DNA of 7,865 bases. It comes from Hydrogenothermaceae bacterium. Its GTDB lineage: Bacteria > Aquificota > Aquificae > Hydrogenothermales > Hydrogenothermaceae. The notes under the pieces are model-generated. The model made no database searches, was not told the DNA's origin, and saw only the letters and a list, made by a program, of their open reading frames with translations. The position numbers were made by a program, and so were the translations under genes. Positions within the stretch are counted from its first letter, which is position 1, and each line of letters opens with the position of its first letter. Where the stretch lies: the NCBI GenBank assembly GCA_026984415.1, contig JALSSE010000388.1, positions 1-7,865 of the forward strand, given 5' to 3'. Positions 7,057-7,865 of this stretch are shown piece by piece.

Positions 7057-7865
7057 ATGAACTGGAAAAAAGTCTTTATTTTTATTGTTTTACTTTTTAT
7101 TCCAGCAAAAGCAATAATGGTTTACGACCCTTTACACGGTTTTTCTGTAAATCTACCAGACGAGTATATTATAGAAGCCTCTTCTAAAACGGGAAAAATA
7201 ATAATAAACCACAAAACATTCAAAAAAAATATCTCTATTTTTTCTTTGAAAAATCCAAAAACAAAAGATGATACATATTTACTGAAAGTACTTTCAATTC
7301 CATTTCAAAAATATGGATTTAATGTTCTATACAAAAAAGAGAAAAATAAATTAATAGCAGTAGTAGAAGCTCCATACTGGGCTTTTTTCCATTTATTTGA
7401 CAGTAATTACGTGCAAAATGTTTCAATCCGTCAAATGGCAAATGTAAATGTAAAAGGATTAATCACAATGGTAGAAGGGAAAAAATATTCCTTTTTTACA
7501 GTTATGGTTTATCAGGATAAAGATGATTTGAAAGAGTTAAAAAGTATAGTTAAATCTCTAAAATTCAAAAAACCTTCTATTAAATACAAAAATATTTCTA
7601 TAAATAGTACCTTATTCAGGATTCCTGCTTTTTACGTTGATTTACCTTTGGATTACAGAATTACAAACTCTTTTTATTTTCCAAGAGGGGCAGGAGAAAT
7701 GCCTGCTATACTGATAGAAGGAAAGGACGGAAATATTTTCTTAGGGATTTTGATATATAACTATGTCTATTCTCCTAATCTATTAGCCCCTATGGCTATG
7801 TCCACATACATAGACTTTAGAACTGGACAGGAGGTTGTAATGCAGGGTATACTCCAATCTGATGA
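7057..7865 (+). CDS. Exported protein of unknown function, two-repeat, 3' end outside window
   Basis: This frame stays open from the ATG at 7057 to the window end (269 complete codons). I do not recognise the family firmly. Residues 1-19 look like a Sec signal peptide: a basic start (NWKK), a hydrophobic core (VFIFIVLLFIP) and an AKA cleavage site before Ile20. There is no lipobox Cys, so a soluble periplasmic or secreted protein is expected. The mature part opens with GFSVNLPDEYII (28-39) and has IVKSLKF (164-170) about 130 residues later. These are the kind of opening and closing motifs seen in PsbP/DcrB-like domains, which is only a weak suggestion. A second segment, AFYVDLPLDYRI (191-202), matches the first opening at 6 of 12 positions and is again followed by a NIF-type strand, suggesting a duplicated domain. 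It is divergent from dgt and has its own promoter-like boxes. Function is unknown. Confidence 0.85.
   Translation, partial: MNWKKVFIFIVLLFIPAKAIMVYDPLHGFSVNLPDEYIIEASSKTGKIIINHKTFKKNISIFSLKNPKTKDDTYLLKVLSIPFQKYGFNVLYKKEKNKLIAVVEAPYWAFFHLFDSNYVQNVSIRQMANVNVKGLITMVEGKKYSFFTVMVYQDKDDLKELKSIVKSLKFKKPSIKYKNISINSTLFRIPAFYVDLPLDYRITNSFYFPRGAGEMPAILIEGKDGNIFLGILIYNYVYSPNLLAPMAMSTYIDFRTGQEVVMQGILQSD

Noticed and set aside
1..7865. CRISPR arrays, insertion sequences, tRNA or rRNA genes, phage or plasmid functions
   Set aside because: I saw no spaced direct repeats, transposase motifs, terminal inverted repeats or tRNA-like cloverleaf sequence, and coding sequence fills nearly the whole window.

Overview
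The window looks like a chromosomal piece of a motile, A+T-rich bacterium. I favour a thermophilic member of the Aquificota (Hydrogenothermaceae-like). The reasons are the very heavy use of ATA (Ile) and AGA/AGG (Arg) codons, purine-rich coding strands, Lys/Glu/Ile-rich proteins, and the CheV + CheY + cytoplasmic CZB-receptor gene set. A member of the Campylobacterota is the main alternative. This assignment is inference; no rRNA or other marker is present.

Positions 1-5893 (+) are one tightly packed chemotaxis operon: the 3' end of cheA (kinase), cheW (adaptor), cheV (CheW domain fused to a receiver), cheY (response regulator), a soluble PAS-receptor with a C-terminal zinc-binding CZB domain, and a second soluble protein with an Aer-type PAS domain. 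cheA/cheW and receptor/PAS-protein overlap by ATGA, cheW/cheV overlap by 7 bp, and cheY and the receptor each follow a short gap with an AGGAGG ribosome binding site. The set supplies a receptor, two coupling proteins, the kinase and its regulator. No cheR, cheB, cheC, cheD or cheZ is visible, so adaptation and dephosphorylation genes must lie elsewhere or be absent.

The most unusual gene is the last of the operon (4502-5893). After its Aer-like PAS domain it carries two strongly diverged copies of the chemoreceptor signalling-hairpin tip, 135 residues apart. Four roughly equal helical arms and a Gly/Ser/Asp turn sit where a single chain folded as a receptor pseudo-dimer would need them. I read it as a candidate non-canonical chemoreceptor or array component.

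A perfect 9-bp stem-loop at 5892-5919 separates the operon from a convergent dGTP triphosphohydrolase-family gene (dgt, 5900-6934, minus). The stem overlaps the ends of both genes. Positions 6935-7056 form the only real intergenic space: a divergent promoter region with a small dyad. From 7057 to the end of the window (+) runs an open, unfinished gene for an exported protein of unknown function with an apparent internal repeat.
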